Shown: piece by piece, positions 1 to 7,339 of the stretch
Layout: each line of letters starts with the position of its first letter
Position numbering within the stretch: the stretch's first letter is position 1
Assembly (NCBI GenBank): GCA_001564255.1
Contig: LKNC01000087.1
Coordinates: 1 to 9,382, forward strand
DNA: 9,382 bases
Reading direction: 5' to 3'
Source: Natrialbaceae archaeon Tc-Br11_E2g1
Lineage (GTDB): Archaea > Halobacteriota > Halobacteria > Halobacteriales > Natrialbaceae
Notes under the pieces: model-generated
Told to the model about the DNA's origin: nothing
The model's input: the letters and a program-made list of their open reading frames with translations, nothing else
Database searches by the model: none
Translations under genes and position numbers: made by a program

Positions 1-14
1 GGCGGGAGTCTAAC

Positions 15-1829
15 ATGGCGGACGATAGTATCGCAGTCGTCGACCTAGAGCGGTGCCAGCCCGACCGGTGTAGCTACGAGTGTAAGAACTACTGTCCACC
101 GAACCGAACCGGCAAGGAGTGTATCACTCTCCGGGGCGAGGAGACCCAGCAGGGCAGGGCCGACCAGGTACACATCTCCGAGGAGATCTGTCTCGGGGAA
201 ACCTGTGGGATCTGCGTCGAGAAGTGTCCGTTCGACGCCATCGAGATCATCAACCTCCCACAGGAACTCACCGACGACCCCGCCCACCGTTACGGCGAGA
301 ACGCTTTCTCCCTTTACGGGTTACCCGCCCCACAGGAAGGACAGGTGACGGGTATCCTCGGCCCCAACGGGATCGGGAAAACCACCGCCGTCCACATCCT
401 GGCCGGCGAACTCGAGCCCAACCTCGGTCGCCACGGGGACCCGCCGGACTGGGACGAAGTCCTCGACGCCTACCGGGGCACCGAGATCCAGGACTACATC
501 GGTGCGATCCGGGACGGCGAGATCACGGTCGCCCGCAAACCCCAGTACGTCGACCAGATCCCCAACTCCTTCGACGGTAACACCCGGGAGTTACTCGAGC
601 GCACGGACGAACGCGACGCCTTGGATTCGCTCGTAGACCGGCTCTCGATCGGTCCCGTCATGGACCAGTCGATCGACGACCTCTCCGGTGGCGAGCTCCA
701 GCGGGTCGCACTCGCGGCCACGCTCGCACGCGACACCGACTTTTACTTCCTGGACGAGATCACACCCTACCTCGACATCGGCCAGCGCGTGACCGCCGCC
801 CGGCTGATCCGGGAACTCGCCGAAGAGGAAGGGAAATCGATGCTCGTCGTCGAACACGACCTCGCGATCCTGGACCTGCTCTGTGACACCCTCCACGTCG
901 CCTACGGTGAGCCCGGAGCCTACGGTGTCATCACCTCGCCGAAATCGGTCCGAAACGGCATCAACGAGTACCTCTCGGGGTACCTCGAGAACGAGAACAT
1001 GCGGATCCGTCCGAACCGGATCGAGTTCGAAGAACACGCCCCGCGTGCGGTAAGCACAGCCAGCAGCTTAGTCGAATACCCGGATCTCACCAAACGCTAC
1101 GGCGACGGCGACTTTACCCTCGAGGTCGAAGGCGGCGAGGTCCGCGAAAACGAGGTGCTGGGGATCGTCGGCCCCAACGGGATCGGGAAATCGACGTTCG
1201 CGAAACTGCTGACGGGCAATTTAGAGCCCGACGAGGGCGACGCCGATCTCGACCTCGAGATCTCGTATAAACCCCAGTACGTCACCATCGACCAGCACAT
1301 GCGCGTCGACGCCTTCCTCTCTTCGATCACCGACCAGTTCGGTTCGTCGTACTGGAACACCGAAATCGCGGGGCCGCTGCAACTCGAGCGCATCATGGAA
1401 CAGAACCTCGCGGACCTCTCCGGGGGTGAGCGCCAGCGGGTGGCCATCGCTGCCTGCCTCTCTGACTCCGCCGACCTCTACTTGCTCGACGAGCCCTCCG
1501 CACACTTAGACGTCGAACAGCGCGTCCAGGCAACGAGTGCGATCCGCCGGTACGCCGAACAACAGGACGCGACGGTGCTCGTGATCGACCACGACATCTA
1601 CATGCTGGACTTACTCGCAGACCGCATGATGGTCTTCGACGGCGAACCCGCCCGCTACGGTCGGGCCGGCACACCACAGACCATGCGCGGGGGCATGAAC
1701 GAGTTCCTGGCGAACCTCGAGGTCACGTTTCGCCGGGACGAGCGCACCTCGCGTCCGCGGATCAACAAGCCCGACTCCCAACTCGACCGCGAACAGAAAC
1801 GCGAGGGCGAGTACTACTACGCGCCCTGA
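15..1829 (+). CDS. rli1: ABCE1/Rli1 ribosome-recycling ATPase
   Basis: This 604-aa cytosolic protein is the archaeal ABCE1/Rli1 factor, which binds the ribosome after termination and splits it into subunits using two ATP sites and an Fe-S domain. The N-terminus carries nine cysteines (C14, C19, C23, C27, C36, C59, C64, C67, C71) in the two-cluster ferredoxin-like arrangement, ending in the typical CPFDAIEI. The first ABC domain has Walker A GPNGIGKTT (116-124), signature LSGGELQR (223-230) and Walker B ending LDE (246-248). The second has GPNGIGKST (386-394), LSGGERQR (468-475) and LDEPSAHLD (491-499). Two hinge segments (about 297-322 and 541-565) have the family's repeated GEP..YG...(N/G)G(I/M)NE(Y/F)L pattern. 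Length is normal for the family. The start is the first ATG, preceded by only 14 visible bases, so the promoter lies outside the window. Oddities: an extra two residues in the second cluster motif, and DEITPYLD instead of DEPSSYLD in the first ABC domain. Identity is secure from full-length domain order. Confidence 0.97.
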   Translation: MADDSIAVVDLERCQPDRCSYECKNYCPPNRTGKECITLRGEETQQGRADQVHISEEICLGETCGICVEKCPFDAIEIINLPQELTDDPAHRYGENAFSLYGLPAPQEGQVTGILGPNGIGKTTAVHILAGELEPNLGRHGDPPDWDEVLDAYRGTEIQDYIGAIRDGEITVARKPQYVDQIPNSFDGNTRELLERTDERDALDSLVDRLSIGPVMDQSIDDLSGGELQRVALAATLARDTDFYFLDEITPYLDIGQRVTAARLIRELAEEEGKSMLVVEHDLAILDLLCDTLHVAYGEPGAYGVITSPKSVRNGINEYLSGYLENENMRIRPNRIEFEEHAPRAVSTASSLVEYPDLTKRYGDGDFTLEVEGGEVRENEVLGIVGPNGIGKSTFAKLLTGNLEPDEGDADLDLEISYKPQYVTIDQHMRVDAFLSSITDQFGSSYWNTEIAGPLQLERIMEQNLADLSGGERQRVAIAACLSDSADLYLLDEPSAHLDVEQRVQATSAIRRYAEQQDATVLVIDHDIYMLDLLADRMMVFDGEPARYGRAGTPQTMRGGMNEFLANLEVTFRRDERTSRPRINKPDSQLDREQKREGEYYYAP

Positions 1830-1902
1830 TCTGTGGCCCCTTTACAACAGGATCACTCGAGGAGAGAAAGTGGTTTTACTCGAGTCGACGGCGTCTACTG
1901 GT
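1830..1902 (+). promoter_or_regulatory. Promoter region of the GNAT remnant (TATA-like at 1874-1880)
   Basis: The short spacer after the ABCE1 stop holds a T-rich TATA-like element, TTTTACT at 1874-1880. Its centre lies about 26 bases before the ATG at 1903, which is the spacing of an archaeal TATA box to the transcription start of a leaderless mRNA. This suggests the promoter survives although the gene behind it is broken. No clear terminator hairpin for ABCE1 is visible in the spacer. Confidence 0.5.
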
Positions 1903-2126
1903 ATGGACAGCGACCTCCGCGAAGCGACGACGGACGACCTCGATCGAATCTGTACGATAAACAGACGCTCGATCGAAGGGGTCGCCGAGGAGGCCTGCGA
2001 CGACCGCCCTCGCTGAACGCCGTTCCGTTCTACGAGAAGCAGGGCTACACGCCGGTGACGGATCGGGTGGTCGAGTACGGAGACGTCGAGGTCCCGGTCC
2101 TCGAGATGCGAAAGGCCCTCGAGTGA
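1903..2126 (+). pseudogene. GNAT-family N-acetyltransferase, internally deleted remnant
   Basis: Two parts of one acetyltransferase are visible in different frames. From the ATG at 1903 the frame reads MDSDLREATTDDLDRI and continues to about residue 36, the usual first beta strand and helix of GNAT enzymes, then hits TGA at 2014-2016. From about 2007 the neighbouring frame reads SLNAVPFYEKQGYTPV and on to MRKALE and TGA at 2124-2126; the N-A-x-x-F-Y-E-K-x-G-(F/Y) block is the conserved C-terminal GNAT motif. The central part that binds acetyl-CoA (the (R/Q)xxGxG/A loop) is absent. Typical family members are about 150-170 aa, so roughly 80-90 residues are missing and the junction also shifts the frame. 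The promoter and both ends are retained, so the event looks like one recent internal deletion rather than long decay. Substrate unknown. The C-terminal frame is open from 1833, but that reading has no GNAT start and is not a plausible protein. Confidence 0.8.
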
Positions 2127-2882
2127 TCACTCGTCCCCGCGATCGAGGAGGTGCAAACCGAGCACGACGAGCGCGAGTCCCGGAAGCGTCGCCCCCACGA
2201 CCGCACTCGAGACCGCGAGCGTCCCGGTCGTCCCGACCAGTGCGCCGGCGGCGGCGACGATCGTCCCGGCGACGACCAACAGCCTCGAGATCGCCGTAAC
2301 CGACGCCGCCGAACGCCTCCCCTCGTCGTCGGGGGCTCGCTCGAGTGGGTCGACCAGCCGCCACTCCGGACTCGCCTCTTCCTCGAGGCGGTAGCGGCCG
2401 CCGAGTGTCGAGAGCACGGCGTTGCCCGTCGTCTCGAGCGTCGAACTCCACCAGTCTTCACTCACTTCCTCGGCTGTCGGCCCCGCGTCGGTCCGGGCGA
2501 CGTAGACCGGTTCGCCGACGAGGTGGTCGATCGAGGCGGCGTCGTACCCGACGTCCTCGACGATCCGGGCCAGAAGAAACGTCGGAGACCACGGGATCGG
2601 CTTCTCGAGGTCGAACGTCGTCGTCCCGTCGTGGGGAAGGGTTACCTCGAGGCCGACGGTGGTCTCGTCGGCTGACCACAGGTCGGTGACCCGTCCCTCT
2701 ACGTACCCCTCTGGCGTGGTCCGGACGTCGATGCTCCCGAGTTCGTCCTCGAGTGAGGGGTCTTCGCCGGCGTCGGCAGTGGGTCGGTCTCGCCGATCCG
2801 TGCCGGGCGCTCCGTGCTCGGTTTCGACGTCGATCTCGACTTCGATGTCGTCGTCTTTCACGTCCTCGGGCTCTGTTGTCAC
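2127..2882 (-). CDS. Haloarchaeal protein of unknown function, acidic, C-terminal membrane anchor
   Basis: I do not recognise a named family for this 251-aa protein. Residues 1-50 are very acidic and look disordered. Residues about 51-185 form a soluble part with several tryptophans (W69, W98, W144, W145, W174). Residues about 197-218 and 222-246 are two hydrophobic segments rich in Ala, Val, Gly and Leu, probably a membrane hairpin, followed by a short charged tail. The soluble part is therefore probably tethered to the membrane on the cytoplasmic side, since there is no signal peptide. The start chosen is GTG at 2882-2880; no in-frame ATG fits as well and no clear Shine-Dalgarno sequence is seen. 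It begins 30 bp after the stop of the upstream gene, so the two are probably one transcript. Its stop codon directly abuts the stop of the convergent GNAT remnant (TGATCA). Function cannot be inferred from sequence alone. Confidence 0.8.
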   Translation of the reverse strand: MTTEPEDVKDDDIEVEIDVETEHGAPGTDRRDRPTADAGEDPSLEDELGSIDVRTTPEGYVEGRVTDLWSADETTVGLEVTLPHDGTTTFDLEKPIPWSPTFLLARIVEDVGYDAASIDHLVGEPVYVARTDAGPTAEEVSEDWWSSTLETTGNAVLSTLGGRYRLEEEASPEWRLVDPLERAPDDEGRRSAASVTAISRLLVVAGTIVAAAGALVGTTGTLAVSSAVVGATLPGLALVVLGLHLLDRGDE

Positions 2883-2912
2883 AGGTCGGCGCGGTCGCCT
2901 ACCGGGTCGTGT

Positions 2913-3383
2913 TCAGAGTTCGACGCCACTCGGGATCAGGCTGTGCTGGCGCAGGAGATCACCCTCGTCGTCGTAGACGAGGAAGGTCCGCTTGTCGTAG
3001 GTGACGACCTCCTCGCCGTCTAACTCGATCCGCACCTCGTAGCGGCCGTCGTCGTCGGCGGTGGCCTCCCCGTAGTTCCGTGCGGCCGTGATGAACGCGA
3101 GGACGTCCTCGGCCGCTTCGTTCAACTCGAGGACGAACTCGCCGGTGATCCGGTCGGTGACGCTGACGACGCCGGCCGCGCCGTCGCCGAGTGGTTCTTG
3201 GAGTCGGAGAGCGACGTCGGTCTCGGTCGCTTCGAGAATCTCGCCATCGTGGCCGGTGAGACGCTCGCGAAGTTCCGCCGCCGGACCTGTGAAATCGATC
3301 GTGACCGACGGCTTTCGTGGCTCTCCGTCGGTATCGACCCAGTCTACGTTGCTGACGTCCAGCGTGAAGTGCTCGCGCCTCAT
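2913..3383 (-). CDS. Haloarchaeal conserved protein of unknown function (DUF5793-like)
   Basis: This is a complete 156-aa acidic soluble protein with no signal peptide or membrane segment. The sequence alternates beta-strand-like stretches (for example about 3-10, 25-31, 55-62, 71-77, 83-88, 115-122) with helices at about 34-43 and 89-104. It ends in a distinctive segment, LLRQHSLIPSGVEL (143-156). From memory it resembles the haloarchaea-restricted DUF5793 family, whose members have a similar length and the same terminal segment; that assignment is not checked by search. The ATG at 3383 is the first plausible start, about 32 bases after a weak TATA-like stretch (3411-3420 read on the minus strand). 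It is the first gene of a probable two-gene unit with the membrane-anchored protein at 2882-2127 and is divergent from the pilus ATPase. No enzymatic motif is visible. Confidence 0.85.
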   Translation of the reverse strand: MRREHFTLDVSNVDWVDTDGEPRKPSVTIDFTGPAAELRERLTGHDGEILEATETDVALRLQEPLGDGAAGVVSVTDRITGEFVLELNEAAEDVLAFITAARNYGEATADDDGRYEVRIELDGEEVVTYDKRTFLVYDDEGDLLRQHSLIPSGVEL

Positions 3384-3547
3384 TCCGTACCCCTACGTTG
3401 GTACTGACACCGTATGAACGTAACGCCCGCCATCGGTCACCCTGCCCGGGAACCATCGGTTATGTTCACGGACGGTTCGACCATCTGATTTAAGTGGATC
3501 GGGCCTTGATTCACAGTGAGGATTTACCGGGTTTACCGAGTCTACTG
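3384..3547. promoter_or_regulatory. Divergent intergenic promoter region
   Basis: This 164-bp spacer separates the minus-strand unknown-function unit from the plus-strand pilus ATPase operon. The clearest element is ATTTAAG at 3488-3494, a haloarchaeal TATA-box match placed to start the ATPase transcript near 3517, giving a leader of about 30 nt. Because TTTAA is nearly symmetrical it might also serve the minus strand, but a weak element at 3411-3420 (GTTCATAC on the minus strand) is better placed for that gene. A second plus-strand candidate is TTATGTT at about 3460-3466, which would suit the alternative GTG start at 3494. No tRNA or small RNA gene is apparent. Confidence 0.55.
3523..3538 (+). 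repeat. Two copies of TTTACCG in the predicted 5' leader of the pilus ATPase gene
   Basis: The heptamer TTTACCG occurs at 3523-3529 and 3532-3538, a period of nine bases, ending nine bases before the ATG at 3548. It could be a regulator site or a chance short repeat. If translation instead began at GTG 3494 it would encode part of LPGLPSLL. Confidence 0.35.
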
Positions 3548-5242
3548 ATGTCCGAACAGAGAGAGCCAGAGGGGGAAGGTGACGGCGGAAACGTGGGGGG
3601 CGGTCAGACGCCGTCACGGCTCGAGGGTGTTCGACGGACGCTCTCCCGTGCGATCGAGATGCTCCGGGGCTCACACCTCGAGGTCTCGAACTACTCGCCG
3701 AGAGCACACGGTCCCCTCGTCAGTTTCGACGGGATAGCGGGCCGCCGGGAGGTCGAACGCTACTGGGTGAACGCCCCCTTCGCGTTCGTTTCGATCCAGT
3801 TCGATCCCTCCGACAACACCCACTACTACCACACCGTCGAACCGGAACTGACCGATGAAGAGCGCGTGTTACTCGAGTCGCTTTTCGAGGACGTTCGCGA
3901 TCCGTTGCTCTATCGGAAAGGGGAGGGAGACGACCCGGAGGAACTCCTCCGGGAGACGGTCCACGAACTCCTCGAACGGTACGGGAGTCGGGTCGACCTG
4001 CGGACGTTCTACCGGCTGTTTTACTACCTCCACCGGGATTTCCGGGGGTACGGCCGGCTCGATCCGATCATGCACGACCCCTACGTCGAGGACGTCTCCT
4101 GTGACGGGTACGACCTCCCGATTTTCGTCTACCACGACAGCTACACCGACATCGGGACGGACATCTCCTTCGGGAAGGCGAAACTCGATCGCTTCGTCGT
4201 TCGGTTGGCCCAACACTCCGGGCAACACATCTCGATCGGCGATCCGATGGTCGAGACCACCCTGCCCGACGGCTCGCGTGCCGAACTCGCTCTGGGACAA
4301 GAGGTCACCCCGCGAGGGTCGGCGTTTACCGTCCGAAAGTACGCCGAGGAGCCGTTTACACCGATCGACCTGATCGAGTACGGAACGTTCAGCGTCGAAC
4401 AGATGGCCTACCTCTGGCTCGCGATCGAACACAACAAGAGTCTGATCTTCGCCGGCGGGACGGCCTCCGGGAAGACGACGAGTATGAACGCCGTCTCGAT
4501 GTTCATCCCGCCGCGTTCGAAGGTTCTCACCATCGAGGACACCCGCGAGCTCGAACTCTATCACGACAACTGGCTCTCCTCTGTGACCCGCGAGCGGATG
4601 AACGAGGGCAAAGACGTCTCCATGTACGATCTGCTTCGCTCCGCGTTGCGCCATCGCCCCGAGTACATCGTCGTCGGCGAGGTCCGTGGTGAGGAGGCGA
4701 TCACCCTCTTTCAGGCGATGAACACCGGCCACACCACCTACTCGACGATGCACGCCGATTCGGTGCAGACGGCGATCAATCGACTCGAGAACGAGCCGAT
4801 AAACGTTCCACGGGCGATGGTCCAGAGTCTCGACGTCCTCTCGGTCCAGACGCTTACCCGCATGGACGACGAGCGGGTCCGCCGCAACAGGCTCGTCGCC
4901 GAGATCGAGGGGGTCGACCAGCGAACCGGCGAACTCGACTACTCGACCGCCTACACCTGGGACGGCGAGGGTGACACCCACCGCAGTTCCAACAGCCACG
5001 TCCTAGAGGAGATCCGCGAAGAACGGGGCTGGACACAGGGACAACTGCTAACCGAGAAGCGAAACCGGGAGGCGTTCCTCGAGTACCTGCTCGATCAGGG
5101 CATCACCGACTACCGGCGGTTTACCGCCATGATAAACGAGTACTACGCCGACAGGGAGAGCGTCCTCGAGACGATCGAGGAGTACCGCGCCGACGTCGAG
5201 AGCACGGAGGCAGGTGAGGGTCCGGTAGAGACGGACGCATGA
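3548..5242 (+). CDS. Type IV pilus/secretion assembly ATPase (PilB/GspE/FlaI family)
   Basis: This 564-aa cytoplasmic ATPase would power assembly of type IV pilus-like filaments, acting as a hexamer under the membrane platform encoded by the next gene. It has a Gly/Glu-rich N-terminus (1-30), an N-terminal domain to about residue 280, and a RecA-like motor domain with Walker A GGTASGKTT (303-311), an Asp box with IEDTRELEL (329-337), Walker B with YIVVGEVRGEE (373-383) and a His box TGHTTYSTMHAD (393-404). All catalytic elements are intact. The C-terminus (about 480-545) has the helical FLEYLLDQGITDYRRF segment also seen in archaellum ATPases. The ATG at 3548 was chosen because it gives a good MSEQ start about 57 bases after a TATA box. 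An in-frame GTG at 3494 lies almost on that TATA box and is less likely. The stop overlaps the next start (ATGA, 5239-5242). In haloarchaea the widely conserved PilB3-PilC3 pair has this organisation, so pilB3 is a reasonable but unverified name; GspE/FlaI-type automatic names are equivalent. Confidence 0.93.
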   Translation: MSEQREPEGEGDGGNVGGGQTPSRLEGVRRTLSRAIEMLRGSHLEVSNYSPRAHGPLVSFDGIAGRREVERYWVNAPFAFVSIQFDPSDNTHYYHTVEPELTDEERVLLESLFEDVRDPLLYRKGEGDDPEELLRETVHELLERYGSRVDLRTFYRLFYYLHRDFRGYGRLDPIMHDPYVEDVSCDGYDLPIFVYHDSYTDIGTDISFGKAKLDRFVVRLAQHSGQHISIGDPMVETTLPDGSRAELALGQEVTPRGSAFTVRKYAEEPFTPIDLIEYGTFSVEQMAYLWLAIEHNKSLIFAGGTASGKTTSMNAVSMFIPPRSKVLTIEDTRELELYHDNWLSSVTRERMNEGKDVSMYDLLRSALRHRPEYIVVGEVRGEEAITLFQAMNTGHTTYSTMHADSVQTAINRLENEPINVPRAMVQSLDVLSVQTLTRMDDERVRRNRLVAEIEGVDQRTGELDYSTAYTWDGEGDTHRSSNSHVLEEIREERGWTQGQLLTEKRNREAFLEYLLDQGITDYRRFTAMINEYYADRESVLETIEEYRADVESTEAGEGPVETDA

Positions 5243-7326
5243 CGGTCTCGAACTTCGCTCCGCTCGCCGTCGCCGTCGCCGCCGTCGTACTGGTGGTCCT
5301 CGCGCGGGTTCACGAGGGCGTCGACCGCGTCCTGACGCGAACCGCGATCGGGGTCTTCGGCGGGTACGTAGAGGAGTTCCGGAGTGAACACCCGGACCGA
5401 CAGGCTGCTCTCCGAAAGGCACACTTTGCGACCACCTATCGCGAGTACGGCTCGAAGACGTTACTCTACGCCGCGATCGCCGCAGTCGTCGGCAGTGTGG
5501 CCGGAATGTACGTCATCTGGGGGCTGCTCACCGTCCTCGCGATCGATCCCGACGTACTCAGGGAGTCACTGCCCGGGGCTCTCGCCTTTCTCGCCGACGT
5601 CGGCGGCGTCCCCGCCCTCACCGTCCTCGAGTTGTTCGCGCTGATCACCGTCTCCTCGCTGACGATCGGTTTCGTCTCCGGCGGGGCGACGGCCTGGCTT
5701 CGCTGGTGGTACCCCTCCTACGTCGCCGACAACCGGGCACGGCGGATCGAGGCGGCACTGCCCGCGACGATCGCGTTCGTCTACGCGCTCTCGAAAAGCG
5801 GCATGGAGTTCCCGACGGTGGTCAGAATCGTCGCCGAAAACGAGGACACCTACGGGGCCGCCGCAGAGGAGTTCCAGATCGCAGTGCGAAACGTTGACAC
5901 CTTCGGGATGGACGTCATAAGCGCCGTCCAGGCGATGGGCCAGCGAACGGCGAGCCCGCAACTGCGGGAACTCTCCGAGAATCTCGCGAGCGTCCTCCAG
6001 TCCGGCCAGAGCCTCTCTGAGTTCTTAGAGCGGGAGTATCACGACTACCAGGAGGAAGCCGAGTCCCAACAGGAGGGCATGCTCGAGTTACTCGCCACGC
6101 TCGCGGAAGCGTACGTGACCGTCCTCGTCGCCGGTCCGCTGTTTTTGATCACGATCCTCGTCGTCATCGGGTTCGCCGTCAGTGATACCTTAGAGCCCCT
6201 GCGGGTGCTCATCTACGTCATCCTCCCGTTCGCGAACGTCGCCTTCATCGTCTACCTGGGCATGGTGACCGACGTGATAAACCCCGGGCGAGCCGACGCG
6301 GCCGTCTCGGGTGAGACGAGGCGGGGCGACGTCGCGGACGTCCGACTGACCGACGGCGGCAGGGTAGCAAGCGACAGTCCGAACGTCGAACGCCTCCGTA
6401 TCTACCGCCGGTTCGAGGCGATCCGCAACCGCGTCGGCCGGCCCGTCGAGACGGTCCTCGAGCGGCCGACGGCGATACTCGCTGTCACCGTTCCCGTGAC
6501 CGTTCTCGCGATCTTCTGGCAGGTGTACCGGGCGTACGCGACGGGGACCCTCACGATGGAGGCGGTCGACGTCCCGATCGCCGTCGGTGCGATCTTCCTC
6601 ACGGGTACGTTCGCCGTCGTCTACGAGATCCATCGGCGCCGGATCGACGCCATCGAGGCGGCGATCCCCGACCTGCTCGATCGGCTCGCGAGCCTAAACC
6701 AGGCCGGGATGCCGATCATCACCGCCATCGATCACGTCCGTGACTCCGACCTGGGCGAGCTCACCGACGAGTTCGACCGGGTCTGGGCGGACGTCGAGTG
6801 GGGCTCTGATCTGGAAACAGCGCTGTACCGGTTCGCCTCCCGCGTGCGAACGCGGGCGGTCTCCCGGGTCGTCACCCTGTTGACCGAGTCGATGAACGCC
6901 AGTGGCAACCTCGGAACCGTGTTGAACATCGCCGCGGGTCAGGCCAGTAGTGCCCGCCGGCTGAAACGCGAGCGAAAACAGGCCATGCTCGAGTACATGG
7001 TCGTCGTCTACGTCGCGTTCTTCGTATTCCTGTTTATCATCGCCGTCCTCTCGGCGTACCTCCTCCCGAACCTGCCGACCGAGGGCGTCGACGCGAACGC
7101 CGGGGCGGCTGCTGTCGGGGGCGGCGGTGGCATCGACGGACTCGGGACCATGGAGGAGTTCGACATCGACGCCTACACCACACTCTTTTTCCACGCGACG
7201 TTCATCCAGGGAGCACTCTCGGGGTTTATCGCCGGCCAACTGAGCACCGGGGACGTGAAAGCCGGCGCGAAACACGCGACACTGATGATGGTCGCCGCAC
7301 TCCTCATCTCCGTTTTCGTCTTCTAG
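5239..7326 (+). CDS. Type IV pilus/secretion membrane platform protein (PilC/TadC-like, two T2SSF domains)
   Basis: This 695-aa integral membrane protein is the platform partner of the preceding ATPase. It starts at the ATG of a four-base ATGA overlap with the ATPase stop, so the two are translationally coupled. Predicted membrane segments are at about 5-22, 74-100, 126-153, 291-313, 321-344, 411-430, 445-463, 585-610, 645-668 and 678-695. Two cytoplasmic T2SSF (GspF) helical domains precede segments 4 and 8: about 170-290 (RRIEAALPATIAFVYALSKSGM) and about 470-585 (AIEAAIPDLLDRLASLNQAGM). The duplication is typical of archaeal pilus platforms and the length fits the PilC group. A Gly-rich stretch (626-631) lies in the extracytoplasmic loop between segments 8 and 9. 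No pilin, prepilin peptidase or minor pilin gene is adjacent. The name pilC3 is possible but unverified. The gene ends 13 bp from the convergent cold-shock gene. Confidence 0.92.
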   Translation: MTVSNFAPLAVAVAAVVLVVLARVHEGVDRVLTRTAIGVFGGYVEEFRSEHPDRQAALRKAHFATTYREYGSKTLLYAAIAAVVGSVAGMYVIWGLLTVLAIDPDVLRESLPGALAFLADVGGVPALTVLELFALITVSSLTIGFVSGGATAWLRWWYPSYVADNRARRIEAALPATIAFVYALSKSGMEFPTVVRIVAENEDTYGAAAEEFQIAVRNVDTFGMDVISAVQAMGQRTASPQLRELSENLASVLQSGQSLSEFLEREYHDYQEEAESQQEGMLELLATLAEAYVTVLVAGPLFLITILVVIGFAVSDTLEPLRVLIYVILPFANVAFIVYLGMVTDVINPGRADAAVSGETRRGDVADVRLTDGGRVASDSPNVERLRIYRRFEAIRNRVGRPVETVLERPTAILAVTVPVTVLAIFWQVYRAYATGTLTMEAVDVPIAVGAIFLTGTFAVVYEIHRRRIDAIEAAIPDLLDRLASLNQAGMPIITAIDHVRDSDLGELTDEFDRVWADVEWGSDLETALYRFASRVRTRAVSRVVTLLTESMNASGNLGTVLNIAAGQASSARRLKRERKQAMLEYMVVVYVAFFVFLFIIAVLSAYLLPNLPTEGVDANAGAAAVGGGGGIDGLGTMEEFDIDAYTTLFFHATFIQGALSGFIAGQLSTGDVKAGAKHATLMMVAALLISVFVF

Positions 7327-7339
7327 TCCGCTGGGTCGG

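Noticed and set aside
119..580. A 153-codon plus-strand frame inside the ABCE1 gene
   Set aside because: It is a shadow frame: Arg/Pro-rich with no recognisable motif, and overlaps the Fe-S and first Walker A region of a secure gene.
1833..2012. Open frame from 1833 read as an intact small protein joined to the GNAT C-terminus
   Set aside because: It passes through the promoter and the other-frame GNAT start; the residues before SLNAV are Arg/Gly-rich and have no GNAT features.
2151..2689. Arg-rich open frames on the plus strand opposite the 251-aa protein
   Set aside because: Compositions with extreme Arg content are unlike haloarchaeal proteins, which are acidic; the minus-strand frame has acidic bias and membrane segments and is the real one.
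3494..3547. Longer N-terminus for the pilus ATPase starting at GTG 3494
   Set aside because: The GTG overlaps the best TATA box and the added residues are hydrophobic and unlike the family N-terminus. It remains possible if the TTATGTT element near 3460 is the true promoter.
3869..4999. A 376-codon open frame on the minus strand opposite the pilus ATPase
   Set aside because: It lies wholly opposite a gene with intact catalytic motifs, and long antisense frames are expected in GC-rich DNA. Its product shows no domain or motif.
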